A DNA stretch of 64,000 nucleotides from Atrina japonica (GCA_030159075.1 BROG01000908.1:1-64000), one strand, 5' to 3'. Shown: positions 8,974-20,680, numbered from the stretch's first letter. Program-made: numbers and translations. Notes: generated by a model from the sequence alone, not told the origin.

Positions 8974-9770
8974 ACTATAAAACTTAGATACGTGTACTTT
9001 GTCAACATGATTCAATTTTCTTTAAATCGGTACCAATTAAATCTATTTAGCATTCATCTCGGTGATGAAATCATCACACTCGGTATACAAAAGCTTGTGC
9101 ATGCAACGACGTGATTTAAATTGAAGCTACATCACATGTATATTTCAATTTGGATGAGTACATTTTATCAGAATTATCGAAGTTTGTATTTTTCATTTTA
9201 TTTTCTATGGACTATTATATGTAAGTATGTGTGTTTGTGTGAAAAAAGCCTAGCACGAAAAAGTCCAGGTCCTTAAAAGCCTAGTACGAACAAGCCCGGT
9301 ACGAAAAAGCCAGATACCATGCCGCGTTACGCAAGGTCACGCGAGAGTCATAAATGGGTCACAACAGAGGGGATTTCTTTTTGGCACTTTAAAAATACAG
9401 TTAGCGCAAGATGACAAACCATGTTTTGGATCAGCTAGAGTTATCTTCCTTAGAATGCAATCTCTAGATAACGTTGACGGCCCATATTAGCCATGTAGAT
9501 TAAATTTAATCAAAAACCCAGCTCGATGTTCGACCAATGAGAATGCTACCTACGCGATCTTGTGAGTTCGTTTTGCTCATAACAAAATTCGTTATACAAA
9601 ATGACAAAATAAATTAGATCCTCCGCTACATTTGGTATGATTCATGACGTATATACCTAAATAATGTAATAGACCGCAGTGTATGTTTAGGTGTGTGTGT
9701 AGGTGTGTGTGTGTGTGTGTTCTGGTTATTGTATTATGATAATGTTCACTTTCATCTAATGCATTATCGT
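8974..9770. other. Unassigned, with small repeats
   Basis: A degenerate short repeat 'agcctagtacgaaaaag' occurs about four times at 9246-9312. A short GT microsatellite lies at 9691-9720. Nothing else recognised. Confidence 0.4.
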
Positions 9771-9870
9771 GTATATATAAATATATAAAACACTACAATG
9801 ACTAAAGACACGGACAAAATAAATGTCAAATTTTCGGAACGACCTGTCCCTTCATCAGGACAAAACAATT
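9771..9870 (-). mobile_element. Terminal fragment of a Penelope-like or related retroelement
   Basis: 'tatataaaacactacaatg' is followed by 'actaaagac'. A related terminus ('tatataaaacccaatactg' + 'actaac') occurs at 39481-39508, so this is a dispersed repeat end. On the minus strand the segment contains CCTGATGAAG...CGAAA (see the ribozyme entry). Assignment to Penelope-like elements rests on the RT fragment 1.7 kb away and on the ribozyme-like core, so it is tentative. Confidence 0.4.
9832..9859 (-). ncRNA. Hammerhead-like ribozyme core
   Basis: The minus strand reads CTGATGA (9858-9852), an extra A, GGGAC (9850-9846), loop AGGTC, GTTCC (9840-9836), then GAAA (9835-9832). GGGAC/GTTCC form a 5-bp stem II with one G-U. 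CUGAUGA...GAAA is the conserved hammerhead core, and Penelope-like elements are known to carry hammerheads. The extra A and the lack of an obvious stem III and cleavage triplet pairing make activity doubtful. Confidence 0.28.
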
Positions 9871-10745
9871 AAAATAACATGAAAATTCGTACACATACGC
9901 ACTCTCACGCAAACATCCACTCAAACCGGAGAGTGAAAGAAATGCTACATGTTCCAAGTGCACTGTGATAATGCAATAAATAAATGAAAATGGAAATCAA
10001 ACAAAAGGATAACTAAAACAGTACTAAACTAAGCTCATACTACCAACGAAATGTGAATCGAACTAGATCTAAGTGAAAATAACAAGAAACTGCCAAATCC
10101 GCCCCTGTAATCAATTCTCAATATATGTATTTTGAACGGTTGCCCCCACACACACACACACTTGTCTGGACTCGGCTACGCCTTTGACGATATATACACA
10201 TGTTATATATACATGTTACATATGACTGAAACAGATGCTGTCAACGTATGGGGACTTCCCAGCAGTATGAAGGTTCACTTGTCCGAAGGTTCACTTGTGC
10301 GATAGAAAAAGTCAGAGTCGTAGAGTTCGGGTTGGTCCGGATCCGAAGCTCCACCCCCCTTATCCTACCTGAGTGCTGTGTGATTTGTCTTTTAACGTAC
10401 TTCTTCAAATGAGTTCAAATATTCTCTAGATTAATGAACTGCATTGTGGAATAATTGGAACCAATAGATAGTGTAACACTGTGTGAAATTAAAATGTAGC
10501 TAGCTATTGGTATATTGTAAATATTAACATACCTAGTGAGAAACAAACTAAAATTTCTTTTTTACCTGGTGAACAGTTATTTTAAAAGAAAAAAATAATA
10601 TTTGTTCTCCGAGATAAATTTTATCGAGTGAAAATATATTCGAGAAAACGAAGAAATAATAAATATTTCGTTTTCCCTCGATCGTGCAGATTCCGACGCT
10701 CCATTTTTTTTTTTTTTTTTTTCATCTTTTCATCTTTTCGAATAT
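9871..10745. other. Unassigned, AT-rich
   Basis: No gene found. Contains a short CA microsatellite near 10145-10161 and a poly-T run at about 10704-10722. Confidence 0.4.
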
Positions 10746-10756
10746 GTGAATTTATT

Positions 10757-11410
10757 GTCGTCTTTTCGCCTCGCCGATTTGCGACATAAAAATGCCGTCT
10801 CTTCGTGTACCCAATTTGCGACCTTAAAATTTCGTCTTTTTGTCCCACTAATTTTTACGTTTCTTATTTTTATTCACCATATACAATTTACTAAAACGCA
10901 CACGCGCACACGTCCTCTCTCACTCTTTGGCACACATTTTTACTTACAGTTCATGCGCACACATTCATATACTTGTATTTACATTCACAAACACGCATGT
11001 TCTTCTGCTTATTTACATTTCGCTATTGATTTGTTATAAATTGAATTGTACTCCTTTCACGCGCATACACAAAAGATCGAACAAACATAAAAAAAACTAT
11101 CACATTCGCACACAGACACGCATACATACGCGCATGCACGTACACAAACACACACACATAAATAAACAAACGACATTTTATGGTCGCAAATAAGCGAAGC
11201 GAAAAGACGACATTTTAAGGTCGAAAACTCGCTAGGCGAAAAGACGACATTTTAAGGTCGCAAATTAGCGAGGCGAAAAGACGACAAAAGAATCGCTCAT
11301 TTGCGGGGCGAGAAGAAGACAACAGTAAGTCGCTAATTTGCGGATTATTTGGTTGTCTTTTAGTAACAATTTTGTCTTCTTTTTGTTTTGTCGTCTTTTT
11401 GTCTTGTCGC
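10757..11410. repeat. Large inverted repeat built from a short tandem unit
   Basis: The left arm (about 10757-10850) reads 'gtcgtcttttcgcctcgcc' + 'gatttgcgac' + 'cttaaaat...cgtcttttt'. The right arm (about 11180-11400) holds three to four copies of the reverse complement, 'gcgaggcgaaaagacgac' + 'attttaaggtcgcaaatt'. The spacer of about 330 bp is rich in CACAC/ACGCACAC motifs. Open frames here are by-products. Confidence 0.7.
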
Positions 11411-11538
11411 CTTTTCTCCACGGTTGTGAACATAATTCTGTACAACCGTATTTCTGTACGTCGTACTACCGTATTTCTGTACGTGTTCAGTGTTACTATA
11501 AAGTTAAAACTGTTTACGCTTCTTTGTATTTGATCGCT

Positions 11539-11552
11539 TACAGGGTTAGGGT
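11539..11552. repeat. Two telomere-like units
   Basis: 'agggttagggttag' sits just 5' of the reverse-transcriptase fragment. (TTAGGG)n is the common metazoan telomere repeat. Only about two units are present, so chance is possible. Confidence 0.35.
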
Positions 11553-11557
11553 TAGCG

Positions 11558-12059
11558 GTGTCCTTTAATTTAACATTTAGATATATCGACGACGTTTTGT
11601 TAATTAATAATGACAACTTTCATACATATGTCAATGCGATATATCCCAGCGAACTAGAAATTAAAGATACAACAGAATCAAGTACACACGCTTCATACTT
11701 AGACATTTTACTTAATATAAACACAGACGGGAAATTAGCAACTAAGCTATACGATAAACGCGACGATTTCGGCTTTCCCATCGTAAATTTTCCACATTTA
11801 AGTAGTTATATCCCACAGTCATCCCGCATAAGGATGTAATATTTCACAAATGATCCGATATGCCAGGGCGTGCACAAGATATGAAGATTTCATATACAGA
11901 GGTAAACTACTCACTGACAAGTTATTGACACAGGGATATCGAAAACCGCGTTTAATGTCAACGCTCCGCAAATTTTACGGTCGGTATAATAATCCTGTTT
12001 GCGACTACTCTGTTTCACTAAGTGAAATGTTGAGTTGCCTTTTCGTTGGCGGTTGTTGA
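11558..12059 (+). pseudogene. Reverse transcriptase C-terminal fragment, probably Penelope-like
   Basis: Two plus-strand frames (11558-11839 and 11850-12059) together read as the end of a reverse transcriptase. 'FRYIDDVLLIN' has the catalytic Asp pair (residues 11-12 of the first frame). 'THASYLDILLNI' and 'TKLYDKRDDFGFPIVNFPHL' follow, then in the second frame 'MIRYARACTRYEDFIYRGKLL' and 'LRKFYGRYNNPV'. This motif order matches a widespread animal RT family that I believe is Penelope-like. The fingers, upstream palm and any GIY-YIG endonuclease are missing. A frameshift and an internal TAA lie near 11830-11850. It is therefore a dead 5'-truncated copy starting just after a telomere-like motif. 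Confidence 0.65.
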
Positions 12060-12330
12060 GACTTCTGTACCAATTGTGACGAGGATACACTCCTCACTTG
12101 TTTCATTGGACTTGACTGTGGACTCACGGTGGGTGTGACCGGTCGACAGGGGATGCTTACTCCTCCATGGCACCTGATCACACCTCTTGGTTTCAAGAGG
12201 TCCGTGTTTGGCCATTTTTACCGGATTTGTATCTGTGTCCTGGACATTCTATTGATTTATACTTTGGTATCTGGAATTTTTATATTACAAGATTCTGTAA
12301 GTTGCTTTTCCATTGATCGAAAATGACATA
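12060..12330 (+). mobile_element. Probable 3' tail of the same RT element
   Basis: Non-coding sequence following the RT. 'ggtgtgaccggtcgacagg' + 'ggatgcttactcctccatgg' + 'cacctgatcacacctc' looks like a dispersed molluscan repeat that I recall following such RT genes. The recall is from general familiarity, not a search. Confidence 0.4.
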
Positions 12331-12472
12331 CCCACGAGGTCATCTGAACGTGACTCAATAGCGAATTGCATTAGATCCTATACGCGACATATCAGAAAAC
12401 GGGAGCGACTAGAGATCGGTTTTTAATTAGATTACGATTAACTATGACTATCTGCCGTTATGTTATCTTAAC

Positions 12473-12651
12473 GGAGCCGTAAAAGTGACATCATGAAAAA
12501 TTAAAATTATCTCGGGGCCCCGAGTTCCCGAGATAATACTCGATCGGGTCCCCGAGATAACTGACAAATCACAGACATCTCAGATCCCGCTCTTTACTAT
12601 CTCGGGGCCCCGAAATAATTTTTTTCTTCATCATGTTACTTTTACGGCTCC
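12473..12651. mobile_element. MITE-like palindromic element
   Basis: Terminal inverted repeats 'ggagccgtaaaagtgacatc' (left) and the reverse complement of 'gatgttacttttacggctcc'-like sequence (right) match at about 25 of 28 positions. The interior has the perfect palindrome 'ctcggggccccgag' (12511-12524), a second near-copy at 12601-12613, and further 'ccgagata' half-sites. No coding capacity and no clear target duplication. Confidence 0.7.
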
Positions 12652-14462
12652 ATATATCAGCAATTGGCTTGACCTCTTCCTTCGATGGCGTGGCGCACCT
12701 AACGCCATTTACGAGAATTTTAAAGGTGTGCAAACTGAATTGTTACCTTTTGCAAAATATCTCTGGAATGAGACATCGGATTGACTTCAAATTTTCGGCA
12801 ATTGCATTTGTGTATACATCATAAACTAACATTTTTAAAAAGTTTTATAGCATTTGGGTGTAGTTAAAATAACAATCAAACGTAGTTCCATCAATATGAT
12901 CCGATGTACAGCAACCTACCAAAAGTTTACAGACATAATTATTTTTTACTAGATCTATATATTTAATATATAACCAAAATTTTTTCAACAACAAAAAATA
13001 TTGTGAAGACACTACTTATCGCATTTCAATATATTTTTTTATCATTAAACAGCTGCAGAGAATGTTTCTAAGTTTCATTGCTTATTTGGTTGTAATTTTT
13101 TATTTGTAATTTGAAAGATTTGACAATTTAAACAAAAACTAAAAATTAAATATCACAATTTTACTACGCATATAGGGAGTTTCCATCTCATAAACTAGGC
13201 TTAACCCTATCAAGTGTGATATAACATTTACATACACGGTTTGATATAGAGCCATACTATTAAAGGCTTTTATGGGTCTGTCATTATAGTTTTGTCGTAC
13301 AAATAAGTCAGTAAAATATATTTTAACCTCAGAATTCAAGAGGCAAATTAAAAGATAAATCATTTCATTTAAAATCTAGTAAAAATAAACAGGACCTGCA
13401 AGTCGAAATGAAAGTAGATATTGTTCAATCAGAGTTACTTTCCTTGATCTCGCGTGATTTACCAAGTGGCGTGACATTCTCCAAAAGTTTACCACAAGTG
13501 CAGTCTGTGTTTATGTCTTGGAATAAAGCGTGTCACCTTCAAATTCTGTAGTATCTATTTCCTACAAAGGCTTGAACTTTTGAGGGTGTAAGTATTTATT
13601 GCTATCATTATTCGGGGGAGTCGAAGATGATCCTGAGAGAAAAATATGTAAATGATTATTTGTATAAATATCCAAAACAGAGTAATTGATCATCGGGTTG
13701 TCATCAGATACGATGAAATCTTAGATCCACCTCATATTTTTCTTTTGTTATTTCATTGAATGTCTTGTCCTTCACATCCAAGTATACAGTCGTGTTAGGA
13801 GATTATTACAAATAAGTAACCATGGCGATGACAAAAGACGGTTAAAATCCATTTCAGTCATTATCCTGGTTGAAAACGCCAACGCGTATGTTTATAAACA
13901 ATACGTTCTAATATGGGGTCGAGAATTACAAGTGCCTGTGGTTCTATTATAGGTTTAGTGATAGCAAGATTCCTTGTTTCGGATAGAAACCTGATTTTTT
14001 TTCTTTTGACCTGTGTAACTACAGAGAAAATTTGGAATAAACCTACATGTATATTTGAACTCTCAATCTTCACTGAAATCGTACATTAACTGACCAAGGT
14101 ACTGTGACCTTAACACCGAGGTCTTGAGGTAAAGTAAAAAGAAAAACACTGTGTAATCACTCCCTTTAATAAGCTTATAAATACTTGGGAACTTAATCAT
14201 TGACACTCAGAGACTTTAAACATTTGGACCTAGCTTACTTTTGTTGACAGAAAACACATATTCAGAGTGTAGTCTGTACTGGAGAAATATATATATTGAC
14301 TAGGTAAAATTGTACATATTTACTTATCGTACCTTTAGTGTCCAAAAATTATGGAGTACGATATCCTGAAATATAATAAGCGAACTTTAAATGCCAATAA
14401 TGGTAAGGATGGGTTACGGAGGTAGAAAATGAGATGTACATACTAGTGCAGTTCCAATTAGG
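12652..14462. other. Unassigned AT-rich DNA
   Basis: No gene, repeat array or exon supported. Short open frames at 13139-13363 and 13861-14073 lack recognisable protein features. Confidence 0.4.
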
Positions 14463-14700
14463 GCTGTCAGGGACCGGAGGGTACGCATATTTGACATGTG
14501 AGATTTTTCTGGGATGTGTCAAAGTTTCAACTCGAGTCCCGCAGGACGCTGAAGATTTTGACTTGGACGTTCACACCTTTTAATCAATCCCATAATTGCT
14601 TGTTAATTGCTTAATTGACCCGTCCTAGTACCTATGTGTCCTCGTAATCACTGGTCATAAAACAACACCCAGGTAGTTACTTGTGCCACCACTTATGAAA
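14463..14700. mobile_element. Decayed dispersed repeat, copy A
   Basis: Aligns by eye with 54190-54390. Shared stretches include 'gcaggac.c.gaggatttt' + 'gacttg', 'cccataat.gc', 'ctggt...aatcac.ggtc', and 'aaaacaac..c..aggtag' + '...tatgtcacca'. The 3' part of the family reappears at 15395-15535, matching 54585-54690. No coding frame. Confidence 0.5.
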
Positions 14701-16599
14701 ACACGTGTAGTGTGCTACATGTAGTTTATCTGTTTTATAATATTGTTTGTTGAGCTTCACGCTGAAGAAATATTCCAAATTAAGCATCCATGGACATAGA
14801 ATCATTGCTGATAACCCTTAAATTAGATTTGAAACCCCGAGAGTAAATGAAAGTCTATCCACGTACTGACGTGTGAAACAAAGAGTTGATGAGCATACAG
14901 CTCATTTTACGGTTATCAAAAGTAATGTTTAAAACAAAAATTAACAAGATACAAAATAAAAATGTCAGTGTCTTTTAAATAAATCAAAAAGAAAGATAAT
15001 GTGGGTTTGATATCATTTGCCACATACATAGATAAAGTAAATCATGATGAATGCTTGGTGCTTATATCAACAAAGAAAACAAGTTTATCAGAAACAGTCT
15101 TATCTCTTGAAAATATTTTGATGTTATGGATAAAAAAAATTTTTTCTTGAATTTTAATGCAACATTTGATTTTTTTCTTAGAATTGGAAAATGCAATTGG
15201 CAAGTTATTAATCTGAACGTGATTTGTAATTTTTTGCCCCCCCCCCCCAAATCCCTTATGACTCATTATGACCCTGCACCACAAAATTAATTATACAAAT
15301 AAAAATACAATTATTGATAATTAAAAATAAAAACATCTCCATGTAGTAAGATAGAATCTAGGTCTAACTCTAATAGATATGAACAAATGAATAAATGAAG
15401 GGACAACCATAAAAATAGATTTGAGTGATGACTTTGAATAAGTGGACTCTTCATTTTCTGAATGGGAATCCCCAAATTTTGATCCTGGGAGCCCAGGGAC
15501 TGTCCAAAATTTTGCTCTACCGAGAGCCCTGTGATGATCAGAAAGATTGATTAATTTTTTGTAAAGACACTGTCAAAGTGGCAGACATGGAAAAGCTGTC
15601 GAAACATCTTTGTTCTGTAGTAAAGAAGACATGGGACTGAACTGTTCAGTTTTAGGAAAAACCCAGCTGATGTTTTCACAATCATGATTTATTATTTCTT
15701 TGTCTTCCATAGTAATTGGTCTGTTCTCATTCTGGGCAACCATGTCATCAGTTTTCATTCAGAATACATGTATACTGAATTACTGATCGGGAGGTCCCTG
15801 AGTGTTCGTCTAATCAGTTAGGATATATTCACAGTGTTCTTGTGGCAGTAGAATTCAGTTCTTTGAAATATTGCTACTTTATAAACGATTATATGATTAC
15901 CTATAAAAGTATCATTTTGAATGGACATATTTGTTATGAATATATATAACACAATTAACACTATAGTACATTGATCTGAAAGTTAAAATTTAGGCAAAAT
16001 TCTGTTCTACACGTGAAGAGGTGGTGCCAGTGGTGTAAGCCAAGTTGAAGAGATAGTGTAGACAGTGTTGTCACTGTCTTGGAGTTTAAAATTAACAGTC
16101 AGACAGTCTCACCCTTCCCAAACAGAAATTGACAACCTGGCTGGGAAACACTAGCCCCTAGTGTAGGACATGGAATGGTCATTGTACATCTCTGGTAATA
16201 TATGTGTATTTCATTAAAACTAGTCTTTTGAAACCAGCATATTGATTTAAACACATACTGTAATAACTACAGGTAAAATAATAACTGTAATGATGACAAA
16301 TTAACAATCTGATATGAATTTATGATATAGAAACTGCTAACAAGTTTATCCAGTGATGCTGCAGATAGATAACAACATGTACATGTATCGGGGATTAATA
16401 TCACAGGTTATGTATCTTTATTTTTATTGCAGTAGTAAAATGACCCTAGTTACTTTTTATTTTACTAAATTTAGCCCATTGCGACGTAAAGTTCCCAATT
16501 GAAAGGATACAGGTCACAGGATCATGTCCCAAAAAGGGTCTATTAACCCCAGTGCATATCATTTTTATACATGTACCAACAAATATCCCATCAATTTAT
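14701..16599. other. Unassigned, with the tail of dispersed repeat A
   Basis: 15395-15535 resembles 54585-54690 ('ggacaacc..aaaaata', 'gatcctggg...gccc'). A C10 homopolymer lies near 15239-15248. No gene supported; the frame at 15573-15758 has no recognisable features. Confidence 0.4.
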
Positions 16600-16835
16600 T
16601 AGCTTACCTGGCCCAAAGGGCCAAAATTGTCAGGTTGCCCCTTTTTCATGTTTTTGGCAGTTTTCTCTTAATATCTTGAAAAGTATAACAGATAGAGAGA
16701 AAGTGAAATAAGCAAAAATGCTCAGCACATAAAGATCTACCAAAAAATTGAGGGCAGAAATTGTCAGATTTCCCCTTTTAATGGATACCTCATGTTTTTG
16801 ACAGTTTTGTCATATTATCTTGAAAAGAATACAGT
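16600..16835. mobile_element. Fragment of the gctcacct/aggtgagc element
   Basis: 'agcttacctggcccaaagg' followed by 'gccaaaattgtcaggttgcc' and 'cttgaaaagtataacagat' + 'agagagaaagtg' closely matches the internal tandem unit of the element at 41409-43397. About one and a half units are present. Confidence 0.75.
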
Positions 16836-16912
16836 CAAACTTGTATATAAAGACCACTCAAGGCAAATTACAAAAACGGTGGTCTTTATATACAGGGTCA
16901 CATGAGATATTA
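16836..16912. mobile_element. Dispersed 'acagtcaaacttg' repeat, copy 1
   Basis: 'acagtcaaacttgtatataa' + 'agaccac' ... 'ggtggtctttatatacagg'. Related copies lie at 26974-27106 and 39146-39276. Confidence 0.6.
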
Positions 16913-17399
16913 TGAAATCCAAGGTATCAAGATGATTTTCATTATTTCCAAATACATATTTCTTCCCTGATTACATGTTTCATTTAGTAATTAAATATAT
17001 ATTGTATTTTTTCCTACCTCCAGGTCTTGAAAATTGGAAAATGTTCATTTTTTTGTAAAATTCCAAATTGGGAATTTTGGCCTATTTTGGGGAAAATACA
17101 AGCCATTTTTGCATTGGGAAGGGTCCTGTAACCGGGCCAAAATAAGCATAGGAAAATGGACCCATGAAAATTAAATCCCTGTAATTAATACATGTATAAG
17201 TATACATGTATAACCCTAACCCTGTATTTAATACATGTATAACATGTAAATAATGACAATAAGAAATAATTCAATGCTTTAAGTAATTTAAATTAAGTTA
17301 TGATGTGATTGAATTATATAAATGCACATCAAGGATACGGCACATTATTAAAACTGAGACAAATATCTAAAATGTGCTCAAAGTCCGCGTATGTGATTC
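16913..17399. other. Unassigned AT-rich DNA
   Basis: 'aattccaaattgggaatttt' and 'gggaagggtcctgtaaccgg' resemble decayed transposon subterminal sequence, but I could not assign a family. Confidence 0.3.
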
Positions 17400-18668
17400 T
17401 AATAGTGTAGACTTCTGTTGCTGTGTAGGCTTCTGTTAATGTATAAAATTTTGTAAGTGTATAAGTTTCTGTTGGTGTGTGTGTTTGTTTATAGACTTCT
17501 GTTGGTGTATGTATGTTTGTTTATAGGCTTCTGTTGGTGTATGTATGTTGGTTTATAGGTTTCTGTTGGTCTATGTATATTGGTTTATAGGTTTCTGTCA
17601 GTGTATGTTTGTTGGATTTTAGGCTTCTGTTGGTGTATAGGTGTTTGATGTTGTATAGGCTTCTGTTGGTGTACATTTGTATGTATGTTTGTTTATAGGC
17701 TTTTGTTGGTGTATGTATGTTGGTTTATAAACTTCTGTTGGTGTATGTATGTTGGTTTATAGGTTTCTGTTGGTGTATGTAGTTGGTTTTTTAGGCTTCT
17801 GTTGCTGTATATATGTTGGTTTATAGGCTTCTTTTGGTGTATGTATGTTGGTTTATAGGTTTCTTTTGGTGAATGTATGTTGGTTTATAGGTTTCTGTTG
17901 GTGTAGGTTTCTGTTGGTGTATGTATGTTTGTTTATAGGTTTTTGTTGGTGTATGTATGTTGGTTTATAGGCTTCTGTTGGGTGTATGTTTGTTGGTTTA
18001 TAGGTTTTTGTTGGTATATGTATGTTAGTTTATAGGCTTCTGTTGGTGTATGTATATTGGTTTATAGGCATCTGTTGGTATATGTATGTTAGTTTATAGG
18101 CTTCTGTTGGTGTATGTATTTTGGTTTATAGGCTTCTGTTGGTGTATGTTGATGTATAGGCTTCTGTTGGGTGTATGTTTGTTGGTGTATAGGTTTTTGT
18201 TGGTGTATGTATGTTGGTTTATAGGTCTCCGTCGGTGCATGTTTGTTGGTTTATAGGCTTCTGTTAGGTGTATATATGTTGATGTATAGGCTTCTGTTGG
18301 TGTATGTATGTTGATGTAAAGACTTCTGTTGGTGTATGTATGTTGGTTTATAGGCTTCTGTTGGGTGTATATATGTTGGTTTATAGGTTTTTGTTGGTGT
18401 ATGTATGTTGGTTTATAGGTTTCTGTTGGTGTATGTATGTTGGTTTATAGGCTTCTGTTGGTGTATGTATTTTGGTTTATAGGCTTCTGTTGGTGTATGT
18501 TGATGTATAGGCTTCTGTTGGGTGTATGTTTGTTGGTTTATAGGTTTTTGTTGGAGTATGTATGTTGGTTTATAGGTTTTTGTTGGTGTATATATGTTGG
18601 TTTATAGGTTTTTGTTAGTGTATGTATGTTGGATTATAGGTTTTTGTTGGTGTATGTATGTTGGTGTA
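17400..18668. repeat. Minisatellite, about 32-bp unit
   Basis: About 38 degenerate copies of 'tttataggcttctgttgg' + 'tgtatgtatgttgg'. Variation is high (gg/ggg, gtttat/gatgtat). It ends abruptly at a hAT-like terminus at 18669. Confidence 0.93.
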
Positions 18669-18780
18669 TAGGCTTTTGTTCAGCGCTCTACAATGTGACC
18701 AAATCACTTGCAAATGCGACCATTTTTTAGATTTTGGCGAGTATTTATCCTCATTCACTTTCCACATTGCGACCAGTTTT
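18669..18780. mobile_element. hAT-like element end (CAGCGCTCTAC)
   Basis: 'cagcgctctacaatgtgacc' starts precisely where the 32-bp array stops, followed by 'cttgcaaatgcgacc'. It shares the terminal pattern CAGxGCTCTAC and the 'gcaaatgcga' subterminal motif with the element at 44906-46213. I could not find the other end, so the right boundary is arbitrary. Confidence 0.5.
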
Positions 18781-19646
18781 TTCCCCGAACCGGAAATCAA
18801 AAGTTTGTCCATTTTCACTGTGAAATTACATTATCGAAATCATGGTCTGTCCATATTTAACCCTTTCAACCCTACAGACCTCATTAGACTAGTCCAAGAC
18901 TATAGACAACAGCTTACCATTTGAATATTTAGAGGTGAAAGGGTTAAATAAGATAGCATTTGAAAGCCTACAGCAAATGAACCAATTTATATATGTGTTA
19001 AAGTATGGTTGTAGTTTATATTAAAGAAATTTTTCCATCTCTTTGAAAGTTGTTTATTTAGATATCTACAAGTAATTTAGGATTCTTTAAACTGTCAAAG
19101 AAAAGGGCAGGATTTGTGAAATTAATGTCAATTTAATGTGCAACTTTGCACTAAGACTCGCAAAGATTTCAGATATTTTACTTAGAGGTTCTGAAATGTT
19201 TGTGCGTTCCTCTGCTCATATTCAACCCATCAGTACTTCATTGTTCTGGGTTTTTCTCATCAGTTCATTATAAATGATTCAATGTCCTAGATTTTTTTCT
19301 TTTGAATCCAATCTATGTTAATGGAATGAAAGGGTAAGCTGGATCGACTATAGTTATCCGATTAAAATCAATAGCTTCAGCTTCTGCATCTGAAATCTGC
19401 TGTAACTTCCTATATGACAAAGCAGAATTGGAGCAGTTTTTCTTTGGCACACATTCCTTTGACGTCTAAAGCAGCTTTGAATTTCCCATTTACAGGAATT
19501 TGGTAATTGTTTATTTGTCTAGAAGTAAGGATGCCAATATGTAGAGGTATAGATCATAAGAATGCTGTAGCATTGCTATTATGTTTATCAATTTGTTATA
19601 TAGAGTTTGGATTTGAATTAAACACAGATCCATTTTCTATTTTCAG
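18781..19646. other. Unassigned
   Basis: No coding or repeat structure recognised. Confidence 0.3.
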
Positions 19647-19688
19647 CTGACAAGCTTGTGACTCATTTCCTGATGGAAGAAATCAGAA
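19647..19688 (+). CDS. Candidate short coding exon (42 bp)
   Basis: A good acceptor (pyrimidine-rich 'ccattttctattttcag') precedes the segment and a strong donor 'gtaagtc' follows it at 19689. One frame is open with two bases completing an incoming codon: 'DKLVTHFLMEEIR' plus one leftover A. The peptide is of ordinary globular composition, and the other two frames contain stops. I do not recognise the protein. Downstream candidates at 53483 and 55695 have compatible phases. A 42-bp exon flanked by such sites can occur by chance in 64 kb, so it is only a candidate. Confidence 0.35.
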
Positions 19689-19864
19689 GTAAGTCTTCTT
19701 GAGGGAAAATCACTGAAATTATTTAAAAATCTAAAATATTATTTGTTCAATGTGTCCCAAACATTCTACATGTAAGTGTTTAAATGGCAGATAGGCATTT
19801 TTATACATGTATTTAGAGAATAACTTGGATGACTTCAAGTTTATGGCCTTTTTTTATAAATAAG

Positions 19865-20098
19865 TGAGAGTGGGTAAGAACACATTTTATTTTTACTTTT
19901 TGATGGGTGGGTAAGAACACATTTTATTTTTACTTTTTGATGGGTGGGTAAGAACACAATTTATTTTTACTTTTTGATGGGTGGGTAAGAACACATTTTA
20001 TTTTTACTTTTTGATATGTAGGATGAACACAGTTTGTTTTTACTTTTTTATTTTAATTTTTTGATGGATGGGCAGAACACCATATATTTTTACTTTTT
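19865..20098. repeat. Minisatellite, about 38-bp unit, 5 copies
   Basis: 'gggtgggtaagaacacattt' + 'tatttttactttttgat'; the last copies are degraded. Confidence 0.9.
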
Positions 20099-20668
20099 GC
20101 CTAACTCCCTGTTTGTACAATAGTGCATATTGTAAAGGATGTTTATGTTGACTATTTGGCAGTCGTTTAATCTAAGTGGAAATTCACGGAAACAGATTCG
20201 TTCTTTAAAATGTTTGAACTCTCCTTTAATTCAAAAATGATGTAACACAATTAAAAGTTGTTTAGATTTGTCTGGTAAAGGTGTTTAGATCCCAGTGATA
20301 TAGCAAAGTGAACACTGATTTTAGACATGTTAGAAATCATAGGTCATCAACCTATATTTTCAATTACCATATCTTTCTGGTTTATATGTGTACCCAGCTG
20401 TTTCACTGAAGATAGATATATATATATATATGCATATATGCTTCCCTGGTGTGCATTCGATTATGTTCAGTAAGGTCAACTAAAATCACATTACAAAAAG
20501 TGACTTAATAATAATAAAATGGCAATAAATAATCTGTGGTATGGTATACATGTAGAATGTATAAAGAAGTATTTACATGTATATTTGAATGAATAAGTTT
20601 TGGTAAATAACTTGGAGAGGCCATTTTTGTGTAATACTTGTATTCAACAGAAAATTTATAGTGAGATC
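20099..20668. other. Unassigned AT-rich DNA
   Basis: Only a short TA microsatellite (about 20417-20431) recognised. Confidence 0.3.
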
Positions 20669-20680
20669 TCTAGATGTATT

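Noticed and set aside
10621..11616. Several open frames of 70-130 codons
   Set aside because: They lie in the inverted repeat and CA-rich spacer, with His/Thr/Arg/Lys-biased composition and no domain.
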